Shown one piece after another: positions 1 to 11,008 of a stretch of DNA of 64,000 nucleotides; position 1 is the stretch's first letter, and each line of letters begins with the position of its first letter. The stretch is from Laburnicola sp. R22_1. Its lineage: Eukaryota > Ascomycota > Dothideomycetes > Pleosporales > Didymosphaeriaceae. The notes under the pieces are model-generated. The model was not told where the DNA came from and did not search any database. It was given only the letters and a program-made list of their open reading frames with translations. Made by a program: the position numbers and the translations under genes. The stretch is taken from positions 744,001 through 808,000 of the forward strand of contig JACONQ010000017.1 in assembly GCA_014281115.1 (NCBI GenBank), in the 5' to 3' direction.

Positions 1-183
1 TGGGTTGGAGATGGTGGAGAGGACTTCGGCTGGGGCCATGCTGAAGCTGCGGTTTATTTGGACGTCGGCGGTCCAGTTTGGTCTGGCGTCGTCGGCGCGG
101 AAGGCGGATTGGATTAGGTGAGCGATCTGGGCGGCGTCGTTGGGGGTTGCGATGCGGAATTGGATGGGAGTGGTGTTTGCCAT
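1..183 (-). CDS. GNAT-family N-acetyltransferase, N-terminal part (cut by window edge)
   Basis: The minus strand is open from an ATG at 183 to the window edge, giving 61 residues. It begins with a short beta-strand carrying the pattern R-I-A-T-x-x-D-A, followed by a helix (IAHLIQSAF). This beta1-alpha1 opening is typical of fungal GNAT acetyltransferases, which move an acetyl group from acetyl-CoA to an amine. The acetyl-CoA-binding motif lies beyond the edge, so substrate and completeness cannot be judged. The family call rests on the first 25 residues only. Confidence 0.55.
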   Translation of the reverse strand, partial: MANTTPIQFRIATPNDAAQIAHLIQSAFRADDARPNWTADVQINRSFSMAPAEVLSTISNP

Positions 184-530
184 TTTGATGGTGGCTTAGG
201 GAACGCGACACAAGAAAATTTAGTTCCTAGTGTTGGTGATGATTGGTTATATGTTGCTGAATTTGCGGGTGCGGCGAGATTTGTATTTCTACTAGGTACT
301 GTCGTGCTGTGCGTCTTCCTTCTACACCGATCTATTCCGCCTTATTCCGATAGACGTGGTGATATAGAGGGGGCACAAGGCGTCCCGTCATTCCGGGTAT
401 CCTTCAGGGCGCTGTTGTAGTTGTAAGATACGTAGGGCGTCGGTTTGCGGCGTGTCAAACACAGGTGCACCTTCCTGCTTAGGCGTAGTTTGCAAAATCC
501 CAACACGGTGAACATCGAACAATCGAATTA
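184..530. other. Intergenic, no gene seen
   Basis: This lies between the GNAT start and the Rieske gene stop. Open frames here lack an ATG start or recognisable protein character. Nothing else noted. Confidence 0.5.
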
Positions 531-1217
531 TTAACCAATTCTCTGCTTTCTCCTTACCCACACTTCTTGTTCCTCGCTCCCATCCTCACATGTTCTTAGT
601 TGCACCTCCCAAATTTGCAGCTTATAGCTTCCGCGATCTGACATTCCGGTATGGAGATCGAACGACCAATCATGTTTCGGGCACGTGATTCCGGAACTCA
701 ATGTGATGCCAAAATCCTCAATATCGAAGGGTGTGCCGTTTGACAATGGATACGATGAATGCGGGCACTCCTGGATACAATTAATCTCTTTCCATTGTTG
801 GTCCCAGAAAGCGAAAGATTGCCGCGCTACGACACTGGACACGAAAACTTGGGCTCGGCTCCACGTACATGATTCACAGCAACAAACTTGCCCTTGTAAC
901 GGAATACCATAACCTGATCTTTCGCATCTCCAGCATCAGCGTCTTTCCATTCGTCGATGGCTACTTCCGAGGCCTTCAGACTGTCATGGCGCGGCACGTG
1001 GAATATGCGACATCCAGGCACATATCTTCCTCCACATGAGCGTTGCTCCCCTACGCGAGTAGAGTCTTGGATGTTGGGGTACGATGATGCTGGGCCCGCA
1101 CTGAACCTAGTTTATGAGTGTATTTAGTCAGACTGACGTTGGTGTGCGGTCTCGGGAGTCGAACCATGCATTGCCCGCTTGGGAAGGGGGTGAAAAGGAG
1201 TTGATGAGGAATGACAT
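531..1217 (-). CDS. Rieske [2Fe-2S] domain protein
   Basis: Proposed exons on the minus strand are 1217-1165, 1106-869 and 770-531, giving 176 aa; all phases agree. The last exon carries the cluster-binding pattern C-P-H then C-P-K-H-D-W, about 28 residues apart, so the two Cys and two His ligands are present. It resembles small soluble fungal Rieske ferredoxin-like proteins rather than the membrane-bound bc1 subunit, because no signal or TM segment is seen. Intron 2 (868-771) has GTACGT and ATCCAG ends. Intron 1 (1164-1107) has a weak donor, GTTCGA, so the first 17 codons are less certain; the middle exon has no ATG of its own. The partner enzyme is unknown. Confidence 0.75.
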
Positions 1218-1526
1218 GGAAGGACCTTCGAGTTGGAATTGCGGTATCTGGAAGGCAGGGACGTCTTGTGATTTCTTACACATTACACATTTCTTTGGTC
1301 GCACTTGCGGTTAGACCGAAGCCAGATTGAGTATAATATTGATTAGTCAGCGGTATTGCTCGTTCTTACGCGACAGCTGAATGAGGTTCATTGTTCAATG
1401 GTCACCGCATATCAACATGCACCCGCGCGTGGAGCTTGTGTAGATGCTACCACCCACCAGAAGAAATTAACTCAACAGGGGCGACTCGCACTTGGCCCGG
1501 ACCACACAAGGCATACATAATTCACC
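1218..1526. promoter_or_regulatory. Bidirectional promoter region
   Basis: About 310 bp separate the divergent Rieske gene and dynactin subunit gene. No distinct motif was recognised. Confidence 0.4.
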
Positions 1527-2264
1527 ATGTCAGCGCAACCCACCCCATCGCGGCCAGCTGCCGACCGCCGCACGTCTACGATGAACAAGCGCGCATCTTT
1601 GCTGCCCAAGCCGTCCTCGATGGTCATCGACGCGTCTGTCCTCATTGCCCAGCACGCCCAACTTACGGGCACGTACCCCATCACCGTGGGCCCACGCGCC
1701 GTGCTGCACCCGCACAGCAAGACCAGCAGCGCCCTTGCGCCCGTGGTGCTAGGCGAGGGCGTCGTCCTATACGAGAGGGCAAAAGTCGGCGTGGGCATGG
1801 GCGACAGCGGCGGCATGGATAGCAAGCGGAGCAGCGTCGCGTCGCGGACGAGCGTGCGGGACTCGATGCGCGGCGAGGGCACGATGCTGGGCAGAAATGT
1901 CGTCGTGGAGACGAACGCCGTCGTGGAGGCGGCCGAGGTGGGCGAAGGCACCGTCATCGAAGTGGGCGCCTATCTGGGGCGGGGATGCGTCGTGGGCAAG
2001 GTGTGTTCGGCCAGCATGCTCAACAGTCACCACTCGACCGGGTGCTAACGGGTATAGTTCTGCACCGTCTCAGCGCACTGCACTGTGCCCGCCTATGCCA
2101 ACCTGCCAGACTACACGGTGGTATACGGTGCATCAGAACGTAGGATCGACAAGACGCTGCAGGTGCGGCCCGCAACGCAGGACATGCGGACGTCGTTCCA
2201 TGACAAGCAGCTGGACACCTTCAGAAGGCTGATTCCTAATAACGTTGCCAAGTGGACTGGCTGA
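1527..2264 (+). CDS. DCTN6: Dynactin subunit 6 (p27), left-handed beta-helix protein
   Basis: Exons are 1527-2000 and 2058-2264, joined by an intron with GTGTGT donor, GCTAAC branch and TATAG acceptor; 226 aa. The protein has hexapeptide-repeat character (short runs such as VLGEGVVLYERAKVG and IEVGAYLGRGCVVG) typical of left-handed beta-helices. It matches the p27 subunit of the dynactin pointed-end complex, which helps anchor dynein cargo. The C-terminal helix follows the repeats, as in that family. Between the repeats is a Ser/Arg/Met-rich insert around residues 90-118, common in fungal versions. Gamma-carbonic-anhydrase-like proteins share the fold, but the length and the C-terminal region favour dynactin. 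Confidence 0.8.
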
Positions 2265-2485
2265 GCAATGATGAAGTCAAAGCCAGCTTTTCTGAACATT
2301 TTCAATTCAATTTCTCAAAGTGTCTCTTCTTCTGCCACGGTGCTGTAAAGGCCCAGGCCAGATCCTGAGTCCAAATGTTGTCTAGCCGGTGATATTCACT
2401 CACCATTGCTACTTTTCCTCCGTTTTCTTACCACGTCACCTGTTTCTTCAAACCCGTCAAACTAAAAATTCAGCACGCCCAAGAC

Positions 2486-3692
2486 ATGATGCTCACCAAC
2501 TTCTTCATTGCTTGCGCTGCCTTTCCCCTGCTGTCGTGGCAAGGTGAGGCGCAGGCCGTCCAGTCACCAGCGTCTGCGCCGCACCTTCCCGCTGGAGACA
2601 CGGCTGCGGCTTCCTTGCATAAGCGATGGCAGAACCCTGGCCCACCTCCGTGCAGCGACGAGGACTGGGAGACATACAAAGCAAAGGGCTGCCGTCTGAA
2701 GGGAATGATGGAGGCAGACGATGCTCAGGCGGGCTCCATGTTTACGCCCTCGCGCCCGCGCGCATCCAGCGACTTCAAGGATTTCCCAGGTACGACGCAC
2801 ACCACATGAAAGAAGGCAGCTAAATCGCCACAGGCGATTTGGATAAATGGGGCTACAAGCGCGAAACGGAGCCCTACTGCGACATGAACGATGACCAGTA
2901 CGGCATGACGGACGCGCTGAAAGGCATTGGCGTCTCGGCGGAGGGGGACAGCTGGGAATGCTTCAAGGTCACGCATGGGGACCAGGACAGCAGCGAGCCG
3001 CTCGATGCTCAAAAATACGACGTCTATGGGAAGACGTATCGCGTGAGGCCAGACTCAGCTCTCCACTCGCCAATCGCTAACATGGCAAGGTTACTGGCGC
3101 ATACTACACGTTTCCGATCAATGTTGCCGACGGCGGTAGGTCGCATAAACATGGCCGAGCCACTGCGACTACATACTGACCTCGTACGCAGTGCTCATGT
3201 TCGCGCAGCTCTACAGTCCCGCACACGAGGGCGCATACCGCGACCCTAAAGTTGAGGGTGACGCACTCCCCGATCTCAAGCTATCCTCCGACATCGCTTT
3301 CGGCCAGTGGACCCTGGCTGCCGGCGATAAAACCAACCAGATCCGCTACATCATCCCGTACTCGGTACGCAACCGGCACACACCGGGCGTCATCCGCCGC
3401 GCATTGCAGAGCGCGCCGAAGACTACGCTGGAGAAGTGGCCTGGGGCGTCTTTCGACGTTGACACGGACGAGGGCGGAGCTTTACTTGGTGGGTTGCATG
3501 TATGCCTCTCGAGACGATGTGTGCTGATGAGAAGTAGGATCACCGAACGGTGTCGGCGTGGCGTATTTCCTGGTGCAACACAAGGCGCAACTGGGCAAGA
3601 AGAAGGTTACGAAAGTGGACATCTTTGGACACACCAGCCCGTGGATGACGTTTGATCCTGTGATGATCTTCCATGTTGCAGATGTTGAATGA
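2486..3692 (+). CDS. Secreted protein of unknown function
   Basis: Five exons are inferred: 2486-2789, 2834-3042, 3090-3135, 3192-3488 and 3538-3692. All phases agree and give 336 aa. The first 25 or so residues form a signal peptide (hydrophobic FFIACAAFPLL, then small residues). The mature part has Cys at the start (PPCSDEDW, KGCRLKG), an acidic middle and a C-terminus rich in beta-prone segments ending in a VDIFGHTSPWMTFDP stretch. I do not recognise the family. The four short introns, each with a good donor and most with a branch site, support a real gene. Extracellular location is inferred from the signal only. Confidence 0.7.
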
Positions 3693-4407
3693 GCCGAGCG
3701 GCCTGTCGAGACCCTCTGATCATTCGTGGATGGTAAAGTGAGGCAGCTGATAGCGTGAGCGATGCGACCTATTTGAAGAGATAGTTTGATACATCTGGTG
3801 AGAGCCGGCCAAATTCATTTGCAAAGTTCCGTTCTTGCGCCCATTGTGGCCATGGGTTTTAATTCGACACATGTCGGCGACTACACGCGTTCATGCGCAC
3901 TGCCTTTGACGCTACAAGGACGAACGGGACCTCTCCCAATATGAGAGCACCGCAGAATTCTTTTTCCTGGATTCATTGAGGGAAGTAGCACAGTGGGCAC
4001 GGAAAACACGGATGACGAAGAATCTCTTAGACGTCCAAATAAGGTACTCGGCCCCTTGCCGTCATCGATGTTTCTGCGAAAGCCTGACTAACAGCCGCAA
4101 GGAGCCGAGTAGCTGATCTACCACAACCTTCCCAAAACGGAAGGTATCCCCATTCTATTCGAAACCGCGGAAATTGTCACTGACTGGAACATGGTGCGGA
4201 GATGGCGCAAAGGCTGGGCAGACGCGCAAACGTCTGCAGCGAATGGGGTGAGACCGGCGTGTTTGGAGCAATTTCCAGGTTTGGCTAACCAATTGGTCAG
4301 CTGACCTATCTCTCTCCAGGGCTTCCCTATTTATTGACGACCACGCTCTTGACTGACCACGAGATCCTCTCGGCAGCTCGCTCCTCGCCCAAAGTCACTC
4401 ATTTACG
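3693..4407. other. Intergenic, no gene seen
   Basis: This holds the 3' region of the secreted-protein gene and the promoter of the FMN enzyme gene. No gene-like frame, repeat or distinct motif was recognised. Confidence 0.5.
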
Positions 4408-5657
4408 ATGCGCTGCTCCATCCTCGCCCTCGCCTCTGTCACTCTCGCTGCTCGGCCATTCCTCAACGAGCCTGACACTGGGTATGCATACAGTACTGTT
4501 AATTGCTCAATGGTAGCTAACATGAACAGCATCGATGAGGTCCTGGGCTCCCTGCCCATCGGCCAGCTGCCCGATCTCGACGAGCTGGTCGGCCTTCCAG
4601 ACTTCCAATGGGCTGCGCGTCACAAAATGAACGCTTCAGCTTATACGTACTATCGCAATGGCGCGGCGGGCGAATGGTCTTACAGGAACAACCTTGAAGT
4701 CTTTCAGCGCTTTCGCCTGCGGCCACGCGGTGAGTGTTTGTCCGATGCAAGTCGTCTGACAGCGGCTTATTGCATACAGTCATGGTCGACATCACGCACA
4801 TTGAAAGCACGCTGCCGACGACCATCCTAGGCCACAACTTCTCCGCCCCGTTCTTCATCGCACCCTGTGCCCGTGGCGGCTATGCTCATCCAGACGCCGA
4901 ACTCAATTTCGTCAAAGGTGCGGCAGCGGGAGATATCCTGTACATGCCGGCCGTCCTTGCGCACAAGACCATCGAGGAAATCGCAGCAGCAAAAGCAAAC
5001 AGCTCGCAAGTTCTCTTTCAGCAAGTGTACCTAACCGCCAACGACACCGTGACGAAGGAGCTGTTCGCGCGCATCGAGAAAGCTGGATCCAAGGCTATCG
5101 TGATGACTGTCGATTCCGCCGCTGACGGTAACCGCCACCGTGCAAAGCGGTACGGCGTCGGATCCGCAGACAGAGAATACAGCTTATTTACCTGGTCATT
5201 CTACGACCGCTTGAAAAAGATGACGTCCCTCCCCATCATCATCAAAGGCATCCAAACCGTCGACGACGCCCGCCTCGCCGTTAGATACGGCGTCCCCGCC
5301 ATCTACATTTCCAATCATGGCGGCCGCCAACTCGATACCACACCATCCTCCCTCGAGGTCGCGCTCGAAATCTACAACGAGGCCCCTGAGATTTTCAAGC
5401 AAGTCGAGGTATACGCTGACGGCGGTGTGCGGTACGGCGCTGACGTGCTGAAACTGCTTGCGCTGGGGGTGCGGGCGGTAGGTCTCGGACGCCCGTTCAT
5501 GTATAGCAATGTTTATGGTGCAGAGGGGGTTGAGAGGGTTGTAGAGCTGCTGAAACATGAGGTTGCGATTGATGCGGCGAATCTGGGGGTGGGGGATTTG
5601 AAGAAGATTGGGCCCGAGTATGTGGATTGGAAGAGTACGAATGTGTGGTTCGGATAG
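4408..5657 (+). CDS. FMN-dependent alpha-hydroxy-acid oxidase/dehydrogenase, probably secreted
   Basis: Exons 4408-4481, 4530-4729 and 4780-5657 give 383 aa. It belongs to the family of lactate oxidase, lactate 2-monooxygenase, glycolate oxidase and cytochrome b2, which oxidise 2-hydroxy acids to 2-keto acids with FMN. Visible family motifs are the FMN-site Lys in PIIIKG, the catalytic His-Gly-Gly-Arg in ISNHGGRQLD, and the phosphate-binding YADGGVRYGADVLK and GLGRPF. No cytochrome b5 domain precedes it, so electrons probably go to oxygen. The first 15-20 residues (MRCSILALASVTLAARP) look like a signal peptide. The first intron is 48 nt and in frame, so a retained form would also be readable. 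The loop after MTVDSAADGNR is short for the family. The substrate is not predictable. Confidence 0.85.
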
Positions 5658-6661
5658 GTTGCACTCTGTTGGATGATGACCTAGAGGAGTGCGGTCAGAG
5701 GTAATCCAGAATGGTGGTGGGTATATGATGGTTTCACACATTGAGCACTACATATACAGGTGCTACGTGTGCTTACCCTCTTAACTTATATATCGCGCAA
5801 AAGTCCTCCTAAAATAGGCCGAGGGGATCTGTGATGCATAAGTTGATGAGCTGGCTGCGCTATGAATACATATTTGAGTCCTGTAAGCATCAGGCTGAAC
5901 AGCACACAACATGCAGTGTGTTCCATTCAGTCACTCATTCATATGAGTTTATAGTCGACCTAACCCTTTCATATGCAGTGAGTTATTCTGACCTCACATG
6001 TATTCCTTAAACAATATTAAGGTTATTAAACTCGCTCCTTCACACTGGCACTGCGTTCTATGAGGTGCAATCACATGCTAAACACCGATGGGTCGAGGAT
6101 ATCCTGAAGGGAAGTCAGCTCATGAGCTCGGCAGCCACATGCAACATCACTACTCTGTAAAGCTTTTAAAATTCCCTCAACGAACTGGAAAGCTCCATGC
6201 CCAGTCAGAAATAAGCTGTATACTATTTTTTTTCTGGCTTTATAGTGCGCCAGGGAGATTGTAACAACTGTCTTTGTGGATATAGTGCTATTTTATTGTG
6301 TCGTGGTAGAACCCATTACTCACTGTCACTCAAACATCCAGGTATTCTAAAACCTAGAAAGTGAGAACATACGATTACATAGAACCAGATATCAACACCA
6401 AGGCCACCAGTATAATCATTAGATGTTACTACAGGGTAGACTCTGCCTCCGCGCGGGCCGAATTGCGTTGCACACTATGCAGAACTAAGAAAAAAAATCG
6501 TTTGCAAGATTCTTCTATCAGATCTCAGTATATAAACCCTTAGTATGGCCGCTGACCGACCAAATGATAGATGCCATTGCTCCATATAGAACGCCGAGAG
6601 GAGCCGATTGCCAGGCGCCAAAAAGGAAAAGAGTTGAGTAAGAGAGGAAGCGAGAAACTGT
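5658..6661. other. AT-rich intergenic stretch
   Basis: About 1 kb of relatively AT-rich sequence between two convergent genes. I see no coding frame with protein character, no clear repeat and no RNA gene. Confidence 0.5.
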
Positions 6662-7567
6662 CTACCATCTTCTGGGCGGGTAATGTGCAGCAGACACAAG
6701 TGTAGGTGGATTCCTTGGGCCACCAGACACCATTGATACAGAGTCATCTGGTTCCACTTCTTGCTCCATGTTCGGACTGGGTCGCGGATAAACTTCCCCG
6801 GCGCCGTGGTAGTGATTCCTCGGGAAGGAGGCTGCAGGCTGTTGATATTGAGGTGGCTGCATCGGTTGCATCGGCTGCGTCGATTCCATAGGTTGTGGCC
6901 CAGAATAAACCACTGTCTTGTTTCTGCTATTCCTGCAGACTCCAAGAAGCGTCTTGATGGCAACGGCGAGGAAAGCAAGACCCGCCAGACTACCGACTAC
7001 TATTCCGATTATCGTTGATAGAGAGAGCTTGCTCCCTCCCCCTGGAGAGGAACTTTCTGAAGTACTGGTTCCCGTAGCAGATAAAGGCGGATCAAAGACT
7101 CCAGCACCTGTCGCTATTCCCGTTCCCGTAGTCGTGGCACTGTTCCTCGCTGGCGCGGTTGGTGTTTCATACCCCTTCCCCTTGCAGTATTGGGCGTAAA
7201 GGCCTGCTGCCGTAGAAGCATCCTTTCTGTTGTCACCGACTGTACACCTTTTTGATACACAGCTGGAGATGAAGTCCAGAGCGGGTTGCTGTAAGTCTGT
7301 TCGGCAATAACAGTCGTTTGTCGCGAGCCATGTGGCTACGTGGCAATCCCATGTCTGGCACCCGATTTTGCTCCCAATCACGTCGTAAGGACAGGCTGCA
7401 TCGGGTTTAACGAAGCAAGATTGTGCGCAAGCTTTTTGGAGCGAATATCCAGAAATGGTTGTTAGGTCCTGGGTCGCAAGGCCGATTTGCGCTTCTGTGT
7501 GCCGTACATGCAACAGCAAAATTGCGAAAAGAAGAACATATGGCGGATTGGGGAAAGAAGAATGCAT
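6662..7567 (-). CDS. Cys-rich (CFEM-like) single-pass membrane protein
   Basis: Single exon of 301 aa, reading from the ATG at 7567. An in-frame ATG at 7615 exists, but only the later one places a clean signal peptide (VLLFAILLLHV, cut near HTEA) at the N-terminus. The ectodomain (about 30-145) has regularly spaced Cys (CAQSC, then DCYC, then SCVSKRC and YC), reminiscent of CFEM or related fungal surface domains. A Ser/Thr/Gly linker leads to one TM helix (about 190-212, IIGIVVGSLAGLAFLAVAI) and a Pro/Gln/Met-rich cytoplasmic tail with QPMQPMQPP repeats. This layout fits a fungal cell-surface sensor or adhesion protein. The Cys count is not a textbook CFEM, so the domain name is tentative. 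Confidence 0.7.
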   Translation of the reverse strand: MHSSFPNPPYVLLFAILLLHVRHTEAQIGLATQDLTTISGYSLQKACAQSCFVKPDAACPYDVIGSKIGCQTWDCHVATWLATNDCYCRTDLQQPALDFISSCVSKRCTVGDNRKDASTAAGLYAQYCKGKGYETPTAPARNSATTTGTGIATGAGVFDPPLSATGTSTSESSSPGGGSKLSLSTIIGIVVGSLAGLAFLAVAIKTLLGVCRNSRNKTVVYSGPQPMESTQPMQPMQPPQYQQPAASFPRNHYHGAGEVYPRPSPNMEQEVEPDDSVSMVSGGPRNPPTLVSAAHYPPRRW

Positions 7568-8279
7568 TCTCGTCTTCTCAGATTGCAGCTTGAAGCAGCG
7601 TAACAGAATACTCATGTCTTCAGTACCAAATGCAATGGCGAACAAATCTCTGAAGGACGGCTCGGGGTCGTAAGTAGGCACAAATGGAGGACGCGATAAA
7701 GAGATTAACTGCGAAAAAAGTCTGATTCAGCTCGTATTCGAGGCCGAGAGAATAAATTAGACGAGGCGGATTCGAACACCGCTGCACCATCCCTGAATTG
7801 TTCCTCGCCTGTTATTCCTCAAAACAATTGTGGACACTGCAGGCTGCAGGGGCTGCAGCAGCCACAGCGCTAAAGTGTCCCGTGAATGACATCGGGATTA
7901 TGTACGCCAGGCGTTACGAGGGCCGTACGCTATCTCCTTGGTATATTTATGCGTAATATTGAATGCTAATTTTGTTGCTGTTGCTATTAATAGCCTAAAA
8001 GACGGCCTAACGGTAGTTCAAATGATAGATATCCTGCCCGGTAGGTCTTCGATGTTGGGGGCGATTGTGTTGGTTCCGCTTCGACCCATAATCAATTCAA
8101 GGATACGAACTTCGGACTGATGCGCAGATCAGTCCGTAAAAAAAGCCGAAGCATCGGATTTCCGTTGTTTAGGTATTGCTCCTGTAAAGCTGTTTAGGAA
8201 TCGAGTAGTTGACATTCTAAGCGCGCTTTGACTACTAGGTATAGACAAATTCAAGGTCGCCGTGATTGTTCTTCTCTGT
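7568..8279. other. Intergenic, no gene seen
   Basis: This holds the promoter of the Cys-rich membrane protein and the 3' flank of the patatin gene. A GGATTCGAAC-like box at 7766-7780 is not part of a foldable tRNA. Confidence 0.45.
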
Positions 8280-10225
8280 CTACCTATCTAGCCATTTCGC
8301 ATAGTACCGCGCCTCCTCTTCATAACCTGCATGATCCATGTTTTGGATGCCCTTCAAAACATCCAGGACGACCTGCATTTGCGCAAGTGCGCTCTCCTTG
8401 TCTGGAGCAGATTTAGGCTCCCTCCCACCTGCTTTGGCTTGGATATACACTCTCCATATCCCCAACGCTGCAAGCATGAACTGGACCTGCACGATCATGG
8501 TCTGGTTATTGATCTGAAGGGAGTTATCCAGAGCCGCCTCTCCATATTCCAGGGCTTGATCTGCGTGTTGTCTTCGCTCTTGGTGGTTTCGCGAAGGCGC
8601 TTTCATGCTGAGGCCTAGTTCCGTTTCCAGGAGTTTGTGACAGATACGAGCTACTTCTTTTGGGGGAGGAGCGGAGTCACTTCTCAGATAGTGCAAGGCC
8701 TTGTGAAAGTAATGGCGGGCATCGAGAAGATTTTTCTGGGTCCTCTGGGTGTAAGGAATCTTGAGGCTAGTGTTGCCTGCAGTTATGAGTTCGGCTAGAG
8801 GCTGTAAGTTAGGAGATGTAAATTTTCCAGATTGGTTCAACTTACATATTTCAGAGGTAGTCGCTCGGGGCAGCATTGGCTGGACCCTCTGGTCTGACTT
8901 TGGTAACAGCTTCTCCTTGAGCCTTTTATCCGCATGTGTAGCTGCCTGGTCTTTACCATGTGTTTAACGTTAGTCTACAACTGCTCATGTTTCTGGAAGT
9001 ATTGAATATCCCTATAAAGAAGCTTTACGTACATTTTTTCATCCTCAGATTGGCCACACACGACTTGACTAAACCGATGGTGTTCCTCTCCCTCAAGTAA
9101 CTTGATGTTGCACTCTTGAGCAGGTCACTTTGCTCCCACTCCGCCAGTCCAACATCTTCCAGGCCGTGATCCACATTGAGCCTAAAACACCTCCCATTAT
9201 CCAAGTGCTCCCTCCACTGTCCCAGAAATAGTCTATTGGTGACTTCCGTCTCTGTCGCCTCCTTCTTCAGTGTCTCTATGAGATGCCTAATACCTCTATC
9301 AGACACGCTACGTATTCCCGGGTGTCCAGTACCAATGGAGATGAAGCATTTGGTAAGGAACTGGATTTTGCCAGTATCCTCGCACCAAAGATCGGAAGCT
9401 TCTTCTGCAACTTCGAACGCAGGGTTGTTGGCACCCAAGGCGCCATCAATAAACTTCATTCCATCTATGGAAATATCGGAAAAGTAGGTCGGGGCGGCGG
9501 AGGTCGCAAGAGCGGCTTGGAGAATGGTAGGACGATGTTCGTCACCGGAAGGAAGACGGTAGTTTCGCAAGCGCGTTGATGTGTTTGTTTTCTGGAACTT
9601 GGTGCAGACAAATCTAGCGTTGCGAGTCAGCTATGCATGCTAGTTTCTAGCAAAGTTGAAGCACTCACACTTTGCATCGCGGCTTTTGGCCGTTCTCGAA
9701 CAGCTCGTCAGCCGGAAGCCCGCACTCTATAATGACTTGAGTAACAGCGTCTTTGAGTGCCTCGGAAGAAAAACGGGGCTGCACCCCGCGTATCGTACCC
9801 ATTACTGAACGACTCTGCTTCTTAGCAAAAACCGTCTTCATCAATTTGGTGTACGCGACAATGCAATCCTCGACAGACATTTCCAGACGCCCGAGCATGA
9901 TTGCGATAAGCCTAAAATGGAATTGTTAACTTAAGTCTTGTCACCAAGGATTTGGGTAGCGTTGGTGATCTTACCCTCCAGTGCTTGTACCCCCGATTAG
10001 ATCGAATATCTCGCAAGGCTTGAGCGGTTTCAAGCCTGCTTCATTGCGCAGATAATTCAATCGAGTCATAATTCCCTGCAGTATGTAGAGCGTCGACAAC
10101 CCTCGAACACCACCGCCATCAAGCGACAAGAGACAGTAGCCTGTGTTGTCGATGTTGTGCTCATCGCTAGTTTCCCTAAGAGCTGGTGTTGTAGGGACGA
10201 AATCTTGCACTTCACGACTCGACAT
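8280..10225 (-). CDS. Patatin-like phospholipase with helical C-terminal extension
   Basis: Exons on the minus strand are 10225-9975, 9911-9669, 9613-9033 and 8950-8280; 581 aa with phases in agreement. The patatin domain is complete: oxyanion-hole GGGVRG near residue 38, nucleophile Ser in GTSTGG near 81, and the Asp of the dyad in FIDGALG near 220. Patatins are serine lipid acyl hydrolases acting on membrane phospholipids. About 220 C-terminal residues form a helical, TPR-like region (DARHYFHKALHYL, QALEYGEAALDNS). Similar patatin-plus-repeat proteins in fungi are linked to signalling or non-self recognition, but that role is only inference here. The last acceptor could be 9 nt later with the same frame. 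An intron-like 44-nt stretch at 8802-8845 is treated as coding. Confidence 0.8.
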
Positions 10226-11008
10226 CGCGATGCGGACCGACCCGCACAAAGATAACTTGAACTAAGTAGCTAGAACTGAGTAGTAAAATATCTAGATCAA
10301 GGAACACAGGTTCTAGTTCTGGCATGAAATATCATCCTGGGGCGCTGGCGTTTTCCACCGTTCACAGCCCCCCACGGGCCCCAACATCGTATCTCGTTCA
10401 GCCCTCGCTTGATGAAACGGCCTTTACGGACAGGTGACAGGGAACTGGTATAGCGGGCGCCTACCAACGACAGGGGATTGGCTCTAGCTTATTGAGTTAG
10501 CCGAAAATACGCCATACTCATTTGCGATGTTTTCCTATTCCAAGGTTGGTAGCTGCCTGCATAGGTACTGGATCTGCAACCACGAGTCTAGGATATTGCG
10601 CTAGTTGCCGACGCTCATTCCTGTACTGTATATGGCATTGTTAGGCTTCTTAATTCTGTGACCACTGGCTAAGCTTTCTTTTTACTCTAGAGTGGAATGC
10701 GCTGGAATCTTGCGTCTTCGTATTCAGTTTCTTATATATATATTTTCCTTTTGGCTATTTTCACCGTGAGGGACGTCAGCCGGCCATAGTAAAGCGTATA
10801 TAACGCTTAGTCATCAGTCACGTGACTTATCACGTGATATTAGTCACCATGCCCGTGCACATGTCAGTAACCACTCTATACTCACATGCTGTAAGTACAT
10901 GTGACGTGTCACTGTTGGCACAAACAATGAACCATTGCATCACTGCACAATATCCATATCAAAATTTCCGTCGAAGGTATTCAGTTTCTTACACAGAAGC
11001 TGCGACAT
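10226..11008. other. Intergenic, promoter side of patatin gene
   Basis: No gene seen. It contains a TATATATATA run near 10734-10745 and two E-box-like sites, listed separately. It also takes in the 3' flank of the Hsp70-like gene. Confidence 0.45.
10817..10836. promoter_or_regulatory. Paired CACGTG (E-box) motifs
   Basis: A 10-bp palindrome GTCACGTGAC (10817-10826) is followed by a second CACGTG (10831-10836), 14 bp centre to centre apart. bHLH and Cbf1/Tye7-type factors bind this core. It lies about 590 bp upstream of the patatin start, so its target is uncertain. Confidence 0.35.

Noticed and set aside
7766..7780. GGATTCGAAC box resembling a minus-strand tRNA T-loop
   Set aside because: The flanking bases do not make an acceptor stem, D arm or anticodon arm at the right spacing.
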